A stretch of DNA of 64,000 nucleotides from CAYYFX01 sp046330135 (lineage in GTDB: Bacteria > ARS69): contig JAXLTI010000004.1 of NCBI GenBank assembly GCA_046330135.1, forward strand, positions 558,001 through 622,000, read 5' to 3'. The stretch's first letter is position 1; each line of letters opens with the position of its first letter. This document shows positions 52,299 through 61,263 of this stretch, piece after piece. Position numbers and translations under genes: made by a program. The notes under the pieces are model-generated. The model had not been told where the DNA came from and made no database searches. It saw only the letters and a list, made by a program, of their open reading frames with translations.

Positions 52299-54584
52299 AT
52301 GTCGCCACTCCGGGCCTCGCGCCTCTTCCCCTGGTTCTTCGTCGCGGCTCTCGCCGGGCCGCCGAATACGAATGCAGCCGGCTGGCAAGCCATCGGACCC
52401 GAGGGCGCCTCGGTCGGTGGATTCGCCCAGGCTCGCAGCAACCCGGACCGTATCTACTGCCTCTCGGGCCTGGGTGTCCTCCGCTCCGATGATCGAGGAG
52501 ACACGTGGACCTGCGTCGATCCGGGCGGGTACACCGGCATCGCCGTTTCCTCCCAGAGTGAGGATCTGCTCCTCGTCGGCAAGCTCAGCCAACAGCGACT
52601 CCACCGCTCCACGGACGGCGGGGCGACGTGGGCCGACGTGCCGATCGACGTCGGGCAGTATGCCCAGTTGAGCGCGATCGCTTTCGACCCGATCGTTCCG
52701 GATCGCGTCCTCGCGGCCGTCCGGTCCGGAACGCACCCGGGCATCCACCGCAGCAGCGACGGGGGGTTGACCTGGGTCGTGTCGAACACCGGGTTCGCCG
52801 TGATCGACCCGTGGGCCGTCGCGTTCCACCCGCAGGCACCCGGTGTCGCTCTCGTGGGAAACGGCGACGGGATCTATCGAACCACGGACGGTGGGGCAAG
52901 CTGGGCGAAGTTGAGCACGCCCAGCGCGACGTACGTCGTGTCGATCTCCTTCTGCGCGGGCTCGCCGACGCGCGTTTGGGCCATCGGCGACCCGGGCGGG
53001 GTGCTCCGCAGCGACGACGGCGGATTGTCGTTCGCGCCGACCGCGCGCCAACCCTACATCGGGAGTGATCGCGCGCAGGTCCCGATCCTTGCTGCGCACC
53101 CGACGGACGCGAACATCGTGGTCGGGGGCGCCATCCAGGCGTATTGCAGCTGGGGTTGCTACTCGCGCGCGTACGGCGCCGTCCGCAGCACGGACGGAGG
53201 CGTCACGTGGCCGGCGGTCTCCTATCCGTTCTGGGAGGACTTCGAGAACAGCGGAGTTGCGTGCGTCTCCTTCGATCTCGCCGCGCCGTCGACGGTCTAC
53301 ATGGCCACGACGACCGCCTCGGATACCGGCCTTCTGCGCTCGCAGGACACGGGCGCGTCGTGGTCCTCGTGGGTGAACGGCCTCTACGGTCAGCCGATCT
53401 TCGCGCTCGCTCGGGGCGCCGGAGGCGCCGTGTACGTTCGGCGAAACGGCGGCCGCGGATTGTGGTCCACCCCGGCCGTCGGCGGGGCCTGGACGAAGCT
53501 CTCGAGCCCCCAGATCCTCCACTACTCCCCGCTCTCCTTCGAGGCGAGCCGGCGAATCGTGGGCCTCCTTCAGGAAGGGGGCGGCCCGGGCGGTTCGGAC
53601 GTCATCCAGCCGAGCTACTCGCGATCCACGGACGGCGGCAGCACCTGGATGAACCAGTGGCTCACGTCGGGGAGCCTGTACGCTCGAGCCTGCCTCGTCG
53701 TGTCGAACCACGGCATCGGCGGAATCACCTACCTCTGGGTGGACGACTTCTGGACTCTGTACCGAACGAACGACGGCCTCACCTTCCAGAGCTACGCCGC
53801 GTTCCCCACCCGCGCCGCGATCGTCAGTCCCTTCGACCCCCTGCGCCTCTTCGCCGTGCACGAGTCGAACGGAGGAGTCCAGCTCTCGACGAACGGCGGC
53901 GCGACGTGGGCGCCGCGCTCGAGCGGACTGCCCACGGCGGAGCCGGTCGCCCTCTTCATGGACCCGGCGGCGCCAGCGCGGCTCGCGGTGGTGTACCGGA
54001 CGGCGGGCGCGTTCCGATCGGATGACGCCGGCGTCACGTGGGCTCCGATGTCCTTCGGCGTCGGGCCCATGACGATCGTGGCGGCGGACTGGGATCCCGC
54101 GCAGGATCGCTTCGCGCTCGCCACGCAAGGCCAGGGCGTCTTCCTGAGCGGTCACGGCTTCGTGACGACGGGGCTGCCGGCGGTCGGTCTCACGTCGATC
54201 CTCTTCGTTCCCGAGAGCAACCGCCTGCTCGTGGGCACGGCGAGCCGAAGCGTCTGGGCGCTGGATCTCTCCGATCCGACCGCGAGCCCCGTTCCCGCCT
54301 CGACACCGCGCGGACTCGAGATCCTCGCGCACCCGAACCCCAGTAGGGGAGAGATCGTGCTCGACCTGGCGGCGCCGTCCGGTCGAACCGTGGCGGAGCT
54401 TGCCGTCTTCGACGTGGCAGGACAGCGCGTCGTGACGCTCGCAACGGGAATCGCGGGAGGCGGCACGTTCACCTGGAACGGCCGCAACGCCGCCGGCGAG
54501 CGTGTCGCGCCGGGCGTCTACTTCGCGCGCGTCACCGCAGGATCCGAGTCCCGGAGTCGACGCCTCGTTCTCTTGGACCGCTGA
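52299..54584 (+). CDS. BNR/Ycf48-like beta-propeller surface protein with FlgD-like tail
   Basis: This 761-residue protein has a signal peptide (cleavage near NTNAAG) and repeated Asp-box/BNR motifs of the type S.DGG.TW (GVLRSDDRGDTW, HRSTDGGATW, HRSSDGGLTW, YRTTDGGASW, SRSTDGGSTW, LSTNGGATW), which fold as a multi-bladed propeller. It ends with a FlgD-like module (AHPNPSRGEIV to RRLVLLDR) containing TWNGRNAAGERVAPGVYF. Asp-box propellers can be sialidases or sugar/protein binders; no catalytic residues were identified. A small TAGATT at 52245 might be part of a promoter. The stop faces the antiporter stop three bases away. Confidence 0.85.
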   Translation: MSPLRASRLFPWFFVAALAGPPNTNAAGWQAIGPEGASVGGFAQARSNPDRIYCLSGLGVLRSDDRGDTWTCVDPGGYTGIAVSSQSEDLLLVGKLSQQRLHRSTDGGATWADVPIDVGQYAQLSAIAFDPIVPDRVLAAVRSGTHPGIHRSSDGGLTWVVSNTGFAVIDPWAVAFHPQAPGVALVGNGDGIYRTTDGGASWAKLSTPSATYVVSISFCAGSPTRVWAIGDPGGVLRSDDGGLSFAPTARQPYIGSDRAQVPILAAHPTDANIVVGGAIQAYCSWGCYSRAYGAVRSTDGGVTWPAVSYPFWEDFENSGVACVSFDLAAPSTVYMATTTASDTGLLRSQDTGASWSSWVNGLYGQPIFALARGAGGAVYVRRNGGRGLWSTPAVGGAWTKLSSPQILHYSPLSFEASRRIVGLLQEGGGPGGSDVIQPSYSRSTDGGSTWMNQWLTSGSLYARACLVVSNHGIGGITYLWVDDFWTLYRTNDGLTFQSYAAFPTRAAIVSPFDPLRLFAVHESNGGVQLSTNGGATWAPRSSGLPTAEPVALFMDPAAPARLAVVYRTAGAFRSDDAGVTWAPMSFGVGPMTIVAADWDPAQDRFALATQGQGVFLSGHGFVTTGLPAVGLTSILFVPESNRLLVGTASRSVWALDLSDPTASPVPASTPRGLEILAHPNPSRGEIVLDLAAPSGRTVAELAVFDVAGQRVVTLATGIAGGGTFTWNGRNAAGERVAPGVYFARVTAGSESRSRRLVLLDR

Positions 54585-54587
54585 GGC

Positions 54588-56528
54588 TCACGTCTCGGTC
54601 GGCTCGAACAGCCCGAGGGCCCGGTCGATCGCCACGTGCGGGCCGTAGAGCACGAGGAGGTCGCCCTCGACGAGACGCGTGGAGCCGCCGGGCATCGGCT
54701 CGGGCTGGCCGTCGCGCACCACGGTGAGGACCGCGGCGCCGGTCGTCCGGCGGAGATCGAGCTCGGCGAGCGTTCGGCCGGCGGCCGCGCTTCCGCGCAT
54801 CACCTGCGCGGTCTCCAGGATCCCGCCCATCACGATCTTCTTGGCTTCGGCGAGAAGCTCCGGCGCGCGGCCGGTCCCGCGCAGCGCCTGATAGTGATCG
54901 AGGCGGATGAGCGACTCCTGCACGCGCACGACGTGGCGCGGCACGCCGAGGTGAACGAGAAGCCTCACGAGAAGCTCGATCGAGATCTCGAAGTCGGCCG
55001 GGAGGACCTCGTCGGCGCCGAGCCGCTCGAGCTCCGGAATCTCGTCGACGCGACGGGCGCGCGCGAGGATCCGGCCCGTGGAGTTCATCTGCCGGACGAG
55101 CGAGACGATGCGACGGGTCGCCTGCGGGTCGGCCACGGCCACCACGATCGCGCGCGCCCGTTCCGCGCCGAGGGTTTCGAGGGTGGCGCGCCGGGTCGCG
55201 TCGCCGAAGCGGACGGGGATCCCTTCGTCCTGCCCCTCCTTCACCGCCTCGGGCAGGATGTCGACGATCTCGAAGGGCAACCCCGTCTGGCGCAGGACGC
55301 GCGCGATCGCGCGACCCGTGGTGCCGTAGCCCACGAGGAGAACCTGTTCCTCGGGGACGACGGCGTCGGCGGCCGCGGGCGTCTCCTCGCCGGTTCGCGA
55401 GAGACGTCGCGCGCCGCGAAGCAGGAACGGGGTCCCCGCCATCGTGAGGATCGCGGCCCCGAGGAACGTCTGCTCGAGATCCGGCGCGATCAGCCCGCGC
55501 GAGACCCCCTCGCGCGCGAGCACGAAGGAGAACTCGCCGATCTGCGACAGCGCCGCGCCGGTGAGCACGGCGAGGCGGGTGGAGCGCCAGAGGAGCTGCA
55601 CGACGCCGACGATCAGCAGCCCCTTGAAGAGGACGAGCCCTACCATGCCGAGGAGCGCCGCGGGGTGGGCGAGAAGCGTCGCGGGCTCGAAGAGCATGCC
55701 GATGCTCGTGAAGAAGACCGCGACGAAGGCGTCGCGGAGCGGCACCAGCTCGGCGAACACCTGGTGCGCGTAGGGGCTTCCCGAAAGCGCGAGCCCCGCG
55801 AGGAACGCGCCGATGGGCAGCGAGAGGCCGAGCGCGCGCGCGCCGAGCGCCGTGCCGAACGCCACGACGAGGGCTGCGAGCGGGAACAGCTCCGGCGTGC
55901 GGGCGCGGGCGAGCAGCGACAGGAAGCGCGGCAGCACGGTGCGGGACAGGAAGAGCAGAATCGCCACGGCCAGCGCGGCCGAGCCGAGCGCTCGCAGAAC
56001 GGAGACCGTGCCGGCGTCCCCGCCCGCCAGCATTGGGACGAGCAGCATCATGGGAACGAGGGCGAGATCCTGGAAGAGGAGGATGGCCGCCGCGGCCAGT
56101 CCTTGCGGAGCGTCGAGCTCGCCCGATTCCGCATAGAGCTTGAAGACGATCGCGGTGCTGGAGAGGGCCACGAGAAAGCCCACGAAGACCGCCCGCGGCC
56201 ACGCGACGTCGAGCGCGCGGAAGACGAGGGCGGTCGCCGCCACCGTGAGGCAGACCTGCAAGGCCCCGCTCGCGAGCATCCGCGCGAGAATCCGTCGCAG
56301 GCGATCCAGCGAGAACTCGATCCCGACCCCGAACAGCAGGAGGGCCACGCCCAGTTCCGCCAGGTGCGCGACATCTTCCGACTGCGCCACGAAGCGGAGC
56401 CCGCCCGGCCCCACGAGGACGCCGCCGATCAAGTACGCGACCACCGGGGGGATGCGCGCGGCGCGCCCGGCGAGCACGCCGACCGTGGCGACGGTCAAGA
56501 GAAGGATGACGTCGAGGAGCAGGTGCAT
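54588..56528 (-). CDS. CPA2-family cation:proton antiporter (KefB/YbaL-like)
   Basis: This 646-residue protein has an N-terminal Na+/H+-exchanger domain with about 12 membrane segments (about 1-385), including LLLFGVGIEFSL, LSSTAIVFKLY and FFTSIGMLFEP. A TrkA-N Rossmann domain follows (about 400-520: VLLVGYGTTGRAIARVL, then RFGDATRR), and a TrkA-C domain (about 555-640). It probably exchanges K+ or Na+ for protons under nucleotide control, like glutathione-gated Kef systems, though glutathione control is not implied. A TATGAT element lies just upstream of the ATG. Confidence 0.9.
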   Translation of the reverse strand: MHLLLDVILLLTVATVGVLAGRAARIPPVVAYLIGGVLVGPGGLRFVAQSEDVAHLAELGVALLLFGVGIEFSLDRLRRILARMLASGALQVCLTVAATALVFRALDVAWPRAVFVGFLVALSSTAIVFKLYAESGELDAPQGLAAAAILLFQDLALVPMMLLVPMLAGGDAGTVSVLRALGSAALAVAILLFLSRTVLPRFLSLLARARTPELFPLAALVVAFGTALGARALGLSLPIGAFLAGLALSGSPYAHQVFAELVPLRDAFVAVFFTSIGMLFEPATLLAHPAALLGMVGLVLFKGLLIVGVVQLLWRSTRLAVLTGAALSQIGEFSFVLAREGVSRGLIAPDLEQTFLGAAILTMAGTPFLLRGARRLSRTGEETPAAADAVVPEEQVLLVGYGTTGRAIARVLRQTGLPFEIVDILPEAVKEGQDEGIPVRFGDATRRATLETLGAERARAIVVAVADPQATRRIVSLVRQMNSTGRILARARRVDEIPELERLGADEVLPADFEISIELLVRLLVHLGVPRHVVRVQESLIRLDHYQALRGTGRAPELLAEAKKIVMGGILETAQVMRGSAAAGRTLAELDLRRTTGAAVLTVVRDGQPEPMPGGSTRLVEGDLLVLYGPHVAIDRALGLFEPTET

Positions 56529-56598
56529 TTGCGCGCATCATAGGCCACACTCGCGCGTTCGTGGGCCGAAGCAGGAGCCGCAAAGGAGAGGCCTGGAG

Positions 56599-56886
56599 AT
56601 GCCCGCTTACGTGATCGTCGACATCTCGGTGACGGACCCCAAGATCTACGCCGAGTACATGAAGGTCGCTCCCGCGACCATCGCGAACTTCGGCGGGAAG
56701 TACGTCGTGCGCGGCGGCAAGGCGGAGAAGCTCGAAGGGGAGTGGGCGCCGCGGCGGGTGGTCGTGCTCGAGTTTCCCAGCTACGACCGCGCGAAGGCGT
56801 GGTGGGCATCGCCGGAGTACAGGACGGCGAGTGAGCTTCGCGAGAGATCGGCCACGGCGAACATGATCGTGGTCGAAGGGCTGTGA
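56599..56886 (+). CDS. DUF1330 domain protein
   Basis: This 95-residue protein (MPAYVIVDISVTDPKIYAEY, then FGGKYVVRGGKAEKLEG, RVVVLEFPSYDRAKAWWAS) is a full-length match to the DUF1330 ferredoxin-like dimeric alpha/beta barrel family. Members are small cytoplasmic proteins of unresolved function. AAAGGAG lies upstream of the ATG. Confidence 0.9.
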   Translation: MPAYVIVDISVTDPKIYAEYMKVAPATIANFGGKYVVRGGKAEKLEGEWAPRRVVVLEFPSYDRAKAWWASPEYRTASELRERSATANMIVVEGL

Positions 56887-56946
56887 CGCCCGCGCGGTGA
56901 TGCCCGGGACGTGACGGCCCGCGCCGGGCGGCGCCGGACACGACGA

Positions 56947-56971
56947 GGCCCTCCACGGAACGTGGAGGGCC
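56947..56971. terminator. 11-bp perfect hairpin between convergent genes
   Basis: GGCCCTCCACG / CGTGGAGGGCC with a GAA loop lies between the DUF1330 stop and the stop of the convergent metal-binding-like gene. T runs are short in both directions, but the stability and position support bidirectional termination. Confidence 0.6.
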
Positions 56972-57017
56972 CCTTGCGATCGCCGCCCGAGAGCGGCGGA
57001 GATGCTCGACGAGCGAA

Positions 57018-57560
57018 CTACATCGTCGCCGCCATCATGGCGCACTTGTTCCCGAGGTCGGTGATCTGCTTCTGCACCATCGGATCCGCCGACGTGACGA
57101 CCATCATGTTGCCGTTCTTCGTCTCGCCCTGGCTCATGTGCCCGCCGGCCTTCATGATCTCGCGCGTCTCCTGGCAGAACGGACAGAGCTGCGTCTTCGC
57201 CTGCTCGTCCGTCATCGCCGCGCAGACCGGGCCGGCCTTCGCCATCTCGGCGTCGACCGCGTGAAGCTCGGCGACCTTGGCGGGATCGGTGACCATGTGC
57301 ATGATCGCCACGCCGTCGTTCAGCTTCGTGACTTCCGTCTTCATGACGGGGCCGAGCGAGTCGAGGTGCGGAACCATCGCCTTGCAGACCGCGCAGTGCG
57401 ACATCTGATCCTTCATCATGGCCAGCGACTCGGTCTTGCTCGCCGCGGCCGGCTGCTGATGCGCCTTCGCGGGCGCGGTCTTCTGCATCGTGTCGGCGGC
57501 GTACGCCACGCCGATTCCGAGCGCGAGCACGCACGCCGTCGCGACGATTCTCCTGAGCAT
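57018..57560 (-). CDS. Secreted Cys/Met/His-rich protein, possible metal binder
   Basis: This 180-residue protein has a signal peptide (MLRRIVATACVLALGIGVAYA). The mature part contains MSHCAVCKAMVPH, QLCPFCQE, a KCAMM near the C-terminus and many Met and His residues (AMMKDQMSH, AIMHMV, GGHMSQ). Two CxxC motifs plus Met/His clusters suggest binding of copper or another soft metal in the envelope; this is inference. A strong AGGAGGT ribosome site and a good promoter precede it. No family recognised. Confidence 0.8.
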   Translation of the reverse strand: MLRRIVATACVLALGIGVAYAADTMQKTAPAKAHQQPAAASKTESLAMMKDQMSHCAVCKAMVPHLDSLGPVMKTEVTKLNDGVAIMHMVTDPAKVAELHAVDAEMAKAGPVCAAMTDEQAKTQLCPFCQETREIMKAGGHMSQGETKNGNMMVVTSADPMVQKQITDLGNKCAMMAATM

Positions 57561-57673
57561 CGAGTGACCTCCTGAAAGACGAAACGAGAGAGCTGCCGCT
57601 CGAACGCCGACAGTCCCGCGCAGGGGACCGCCGCAGGGACGCGGCGGACGCGGCGGGCTTCGAGGCGCCGGAG

Positions 57674-57701
57674 ATATTAAGGACCCGGCCGGCGGAGTCA
57701 A
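57674..57701 (-). promoter_or_regulatory. Strong candidate promoter for Cys/Met-rich protein gene
   Basis: On the minus strand TTGACT (57696-57701), a 16-base spacer and TAATAT (57674-57679), about 115 bases upstream of the ATG. This is the closest match to sigma-70 consensus noticed in the window. Confidence 0.6.
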
Positions 57702-57851
57702 CGGTCGGCTGATCGAGAGGAAGACCAGCCGGTCGCGAATCGCCCGGGGCGGGGCGGGTGATGGGAACGTCTCGAAGGACGCGAAAGGTGGAGGTGGAGG
57801 AGCCGGCTTCGAAGCCGTAACCTGCGCCTCCCCCGGAAGAGGCGGTTCGAC

Positions 57852-58478
57852 ATGAAAGTCACGGTGTTCGGCGCGACGGGAAAGGCGGGCTCCCTCGTCG
57901 TGAAGGAAAGCGTCGCGCGCGGCTGGGACACGACCGCGTTCGTGCGCGACGCGGCTAGGATCGACGGCCACGCCGGCGTCACGGTCGCGCAGGGCGACGC
58001 TCGCTCGCTGGACGACGTGAGCCGCGCGGTGCGCGGCCGCGACGCCGTCTTCGTCTGCCTCGGCATGCGCGACATCACTGTGCCGTCGACCGAGTTCTCG
58101 GACGGCGTGAAGACGATCGTGCGCGCGATGAAGGCGAGCGGCGTGCGGCGGATCCTGCTCATCGCGTCGACCGTGGCGCTGCCGGGTCCGAACGCGGGCT
58201 TCCGCGGCACGGCCGGCTTGCCGGAGATCCTCTACAACGTCGCGGCCGAGCATATCCGCAATTACGAGACGCTGCGCGACTCCGGGCTCGAGTGGACCGC
58301 GATGTGCCCCGCGACGTTGATGGAAGACATCCCCGTCGGCCACGCTCGCTTCGCTTACGAGGCCTTGCCGCCCGGCAAGCCGGAGGCCGGATACGCGGAT
58401 CTCGCGCGCACGATGGTGGATCTTCTCGCGGAGCCTCGGTCGATGGGCATGCGTGTGGGCCTGGTCAGCGTTCGCTGA
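57852..58478 (+). CDS. NAD(P)-binding NmrA/BLVRB-like oxidoreductase
   Basis: This 208-residue short-chain-type Rossmann protein opens with MKVTVFGATGKAGSLVVKES, the NAD(P)-binding glycine motif of the atypical SDR (NmrA/flavin-reductase-like) group, and contains AVFVCLGMRD and a GLEWTAMCPATLMED segment. A Tyr-x3-Lys catalytic pair is not evident, which fits that group. Substrate unknown. A 14-bp palindrome CGGCTTCGAAGCCG lies at 57804-57817, about 35 bases upstream of the start. Confidence 0.85.
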   Translation: MKVTVFGATGKAGSLVVKESVARGWDTTAFVRDAARIDGHAGVTVAQGDARSLDDVSRAVRGRDAVFVCLGMRDITVPSTEFSDGVKTIVRAMKASGVRRILLIASTVALPGPNAGFRGTAGLPEILYNVAAEHIRNYETLRDSGLEWTAMCPATLMEDIPVGHARFAYEALPPGKPEAGYADLARTMVDLLAEPRSMGMRVGLVSVR

Positions 58479-58539
58479 GCGGTTTCCATGCCGTCCCGCG
58501 TGCCGTCCGGGAGTCCGTCGCCGCCCGGACGGCCCCGCG

Positions 58540-59025
58540 TCATCGGCGGAACTCCAGGTTGAACTTCGCGGCGTCGTCCACGCGGTCGTGATCGAAGTCG
58601 TACGGGACGTCGGCGCCGGCCAACGTCATCGTGTTCGTCGTCACGGTGCTCCGGAACTGCCACTGCTGCGGGGCATTCGCGAATGGTTCCGCGAACGAGA
58701 GGGTCATCACGGGACCGCGGAGCCGCCACGTGCCCGAGAGGACCTGCCCCATCGGTACGGTCGTCGTCGTCGTGATGTAGAAGAACGTGCGATCGGATCG
58801 GAGAGCGAGCTCGAGCGTGGTGCCCACGTCGATGAGATCGACCGACACGACGGGCGGGTTCAGCCGCACGAACTCGATCTTCGTGGCCTGCCACCGGCCG
58901 ACCACGCTCTGCGGGCTCGGCCCGGTCGTGTCGCCCCCGCATCCCGCCAGCGCGCCGAGCAGGACCACGAGTGCGAGGGAGCTGCTCCGCACGGCGGCGC
59001 AACGGCGGACGCGCGCTCGCGTCAT
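58540..59025 (-). CDS. Lipocalin-like lipoprotein, paralogue 2
   Basis: This 161-residue protein has a lipobox (LLGALAGCGGD) and a small beta-barrel-like body with VVGRWQATKIEFVRLNPP and LSGTWRLRGPVMTLSF, features of lipocalin-like lipoproteins. It is clearly related to the gene directly upstream and overlaps its stop (ATGA), so the pair arose by tandem duplication. Both end with a DFDHD/DFNGDD Asp-rich motif and KFNLEF or KMNLEF. Ligand unknown. Confidence 0.82.
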   Translation of the reverse strand: MTRARVRRCAAVRSSSLALVVLLGALAGCGGDTTGPSPQSVVGRWQATKIEFVRLNPPVVSVDLIDVGTTLELALRSDRTFFYITTTTTVPMGQVLSGTWRLRGPVMTLSFAEPFANAPQQWQFRSTVTTNTMTLAGADVPYDFDHDRVDDAAKFNLEFRR

Positions 59026-59465
59026 CGGCTGAACTCCAGGTTCATCTTCGCCGGCTCCATGACGTCGTCGCCGTTGAAGTCGAACTCGCCGTCCGCACCG
59101 GTCAGCGTCAGCTTGTTCGCCGCCAGAGTGATCTCGAACTGCCACGAGAAGGGCATGCCTTCGGGCGACACCGTCATGACCTGGCCGCTGAGCTGCCACG
59201 TGCCGCTGTTCACGTCGGGGCTCTGGCCCGACGCGGTGAGCGTGTAGACGAAAGTGTGATCGGAATCGAGGACGAGTTGCGCCGTGGCGCCCAGAGCGAT
59301 GAGGTCCACCGAGGCGGGCGGACTCTGCTGCACGTACTCGATCTTCGTGGCCTGCCAGGTGCCGACCACGCCCTGCGGGCTCGGCCCGGTCGTGTCGTCC
59401 TTGCCGCACCCGGTCCACGTGCCGAGGAGGACCAGGAGCGCGAGGCCGCTGCGCCGCGCGATCAT
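59022..59465 (-). CDS. Lipocalin-like lipoprotein, paralogue 1
   Basis: This 147-residue protein has a lipobox (LGTWTGCGKDD), then GVVGTWQATKIEYVQQSPP and VNSGTWQLSGQVMTV. Its paralogue follows with a 4-base overlap. The mature N-terminus shares DDTTGPSPQGVVG with DTTGPSPQSVVG in the paralogue. It diverges from the small membrane protein gene across only 66 bases. Confidence 0.82.
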   Translation of the reverse strand: MIARRSGLALLVLLGTWTGCGKDDTTGPSPQGVVGTWQATKIEYVQQSPPASVDLIALGATAQLVLDSDHTFVYTLTASGQSPDVNSGTWQLSGQVMTVSPEGMPFSWQFEITLAANKLTLTGADGEFDFNGDDVMEPAKMNLEFSR

Positions 59466-59531
59466 GTCGAAGGCTCCCGGGGGGGCGGAGCCATGGTACT
59501 CCCCGCGCGCCACATGCGGTATCGTGCCGAA

Positions 59532-59831
59532 ATGCCTTCGGTCGTCTGGATCGTCGCCGGCGCCATCCTGCTCGTGAACGTCCCCTTCGGCTTCTGGCGC
59601 GCGGGCGTGCGGAAGTTCTCGGTCCCCTGGTTCGTGGCGGTCCACGCGCCCGTTCCCCTCGCGATCGGCCTTCGCTTCGCGGCAGGCCTGGGCTTCCGCC
59701 TCGCCACCCTCCCGATCTTCATCGCGGCGTACTTCGCGGGGCAGATGGTGGGCGGGAGACTCCGCCGGCGCCCGGCGGCTGCACTGCCCGCGTTGACCGA
59801 GAGCGCTCCGGACGCCGCCGGCGACGTCTGA
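59532..59831 (+). CDS. Small membrane protein of unknown function
   Basis: This 99-residue protein has three hydrophobic segments (about 3-22, 32-50 and 56-75) and a C-terminal basic/Ala-rich tail. The ATG at 59532 is chosen because it starts directly before the first segment; an ATG at 59494 would add a soluble extension reaching into the divergent promoter region. The gene lies 30 bases before the POT transporter and may be co-transcribed. Confidence 0.65.
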   Translation: MPSVVWIVAGAILLVNVPFGFWRAGVRKFSVPWFVAVHAPVPLAIGLRFAAGLGFRLATLPIFIAAYFAGQMVGGRLRRRPAAALPALTESAPDAAGDV

Positions 59832-59861
59832 GCGAACCCGAGCGATAAGGAGCGCCCCTGT

Positions 59862-61256
59862 ATGACATCCGCCCCGTCGATGGCCGTCGGCACCCGCGAC
59901 GATCGGACCTGGTTCGGGCATCCGCGAGGGCTCTTCGTCCTCTTCTTCACGGAGATGTGGGAGCGCTTCTCGTACTACGGGATGCGCTCGCTCCTCGTGC
60001 TCTACATGGTGGACCACCTCTTCGTGCACCCCGACGTGGGCCAGCGCGTGCTGGGCTTCACCGCGTTGCGCGGCGCCCTCGAGTCCGTGTTCGGGCCGCT
60101 CGACATCCAGCCGCTCGCGTCGCAGGTGTACGGGCTCTACACGGGCTTCGTGTACTTCACGCCGTTCTTCGGCGGTCTCCTGGCGGATCGCGTGCTGGGC
60201 CAGCGCAAGACGGTGATCATCGGCGCGATCCTCATGGCGATCGGCCACTTCCTCATGGCCAGCGAGCACCTCTTCTTCCTCGCGCTGCTCTTCCTCATCG
60301 CCGGCAACGGCTGCTTCAAGCCGAACATCTCCACGCAGGTGGGCCTCCTGTATCCCGAGGGAGATCCGCGGCGCGACGGCGCCTTCACGATCTTCTACAT
60401 GGGCATCAACCTCGGCGCCTTCTTCTCGCCGTTGGTGTGCGGGACGCTCGGGCAGAAGGTCGGCTGGCACTGGGGCTTCGGCGCGGCCGGCGTGGGCATG
60501 TGCGTGGGGCTCCTGCTCTATCTCTGGGGACAGAAGAACCTGGCGACGGACGTGTTGACGCAGCGTCGCGCCGCGACCGCCGCTGCGCCCGCGGCCCCGA
60601 AGCCGCCGACGACGCGGACGGAGTGGCTGCGCGTGGGCGCGCTCGTCGTCGTGTGCGCGCTCGTGATCGTGTTCTGGGCGGTCTACGAGCAGCAGGGCAA
60701 CACGATGCAGCTCTGGGCGGACCGCAACACGAACTGGACCTTCGCGGGCGTCACCATCCCGAGCACGTGGTTCCAGGCGTTCAATCCCGCGATGATCTTC
60801 CTCTTCTCGCCGCTCCTCGTGGGAGCGTGGGCGAAGCAGGCCAAGAAGGGCCGCGTGATGTCCACCATCATGAAGATGGCCACGGGCTGCTTCCTCCTCG
60901 GGATCTCCTTCCTCGTGATGATCGCCGCGGCGCACGGCGCCACCGAGGCGACGCGTCGCAGCGTGCTCTGGCTCGCCGGCACCACCGCCATCATCACGAT
61001 CGGGGAGCTGTATCTCTCGCCGGTGGGCCTCTCGTTCGTGACGAAGGTGGCGCCGGCGCGCATGGTCTCGATGCTGATGGGCGTCTGGTTCCTGGCGAAC
61101 TTCTTCGGCAACTACCTGTCCGGCTGGCTCGGCACGTTCTACGAGAAGATCTCGCGCGAGCAGTTCTTCCTGATGCTGGCGATCCTCGGCGTGAGCGCGG
61201 GGGCGGTCATCGCGCTGGTGAGCCGGCCGCTGCACAAGATCCTGCACGACGTTTGA
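59862..61256 (+). CDS. POT/PTR2-family proton-coupled peptide transporter
   Basis: This 464-residue major-facilitator protein has the POT motif FFTEMWERFSYYGMRSLL (ExxERFxYYG) in the first helix, a FTPFFGGLLADRVLGQRK loop, GCFKPNISTQVG and FYMGINLGAFFSP. It takes up di- and tripeptides with protons. It has about 12 membrane segments with an internal loop near residue 230-260. AAGGAG precedes the ATG. Confidence 0.92.
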   Translation: MTSAPSMAVGTRDDRTWFGHPRGLFVLFFTEMWERFSYYGMRSLLVLYMVDHLFVHPDVGQRVLGFTALRGALESVFGPLDIQPLASQVYGLYTGFVYFTPFFGGLLADRVLGQRKTVIIGAILMAIGHFLMASEHLFFLALLFLIAGNGCFKPNISTQVGLLYPEGDPRRDGAFTIFYMGINLGAFFSPLVCGTLGQKVGWHWGFGAAGVGMCVGLLLYLWGQKNLATDVLTQRRAATAAAPAAPKPPTTRTEWLRVGALVVVCALVIVFWAVYEQQGNTMQLWADRNTNWTFAGVTIPSTWFQAFNPAMIFLFSPLLVGAWAKQAKKGRVMSTIMKMATGCFLLGISFLVMIAAAHGATEATRRSVLWLAGTTAIITIGELYLSPVGLSFVTKVAPARMVSMLMGVWFLANFFGNYLSGWLGTFYEKISREQFFLMLAILGVSAGAVIALVSRPLHKILHDV

Positions 61257-61263
61257 GGCGCCG

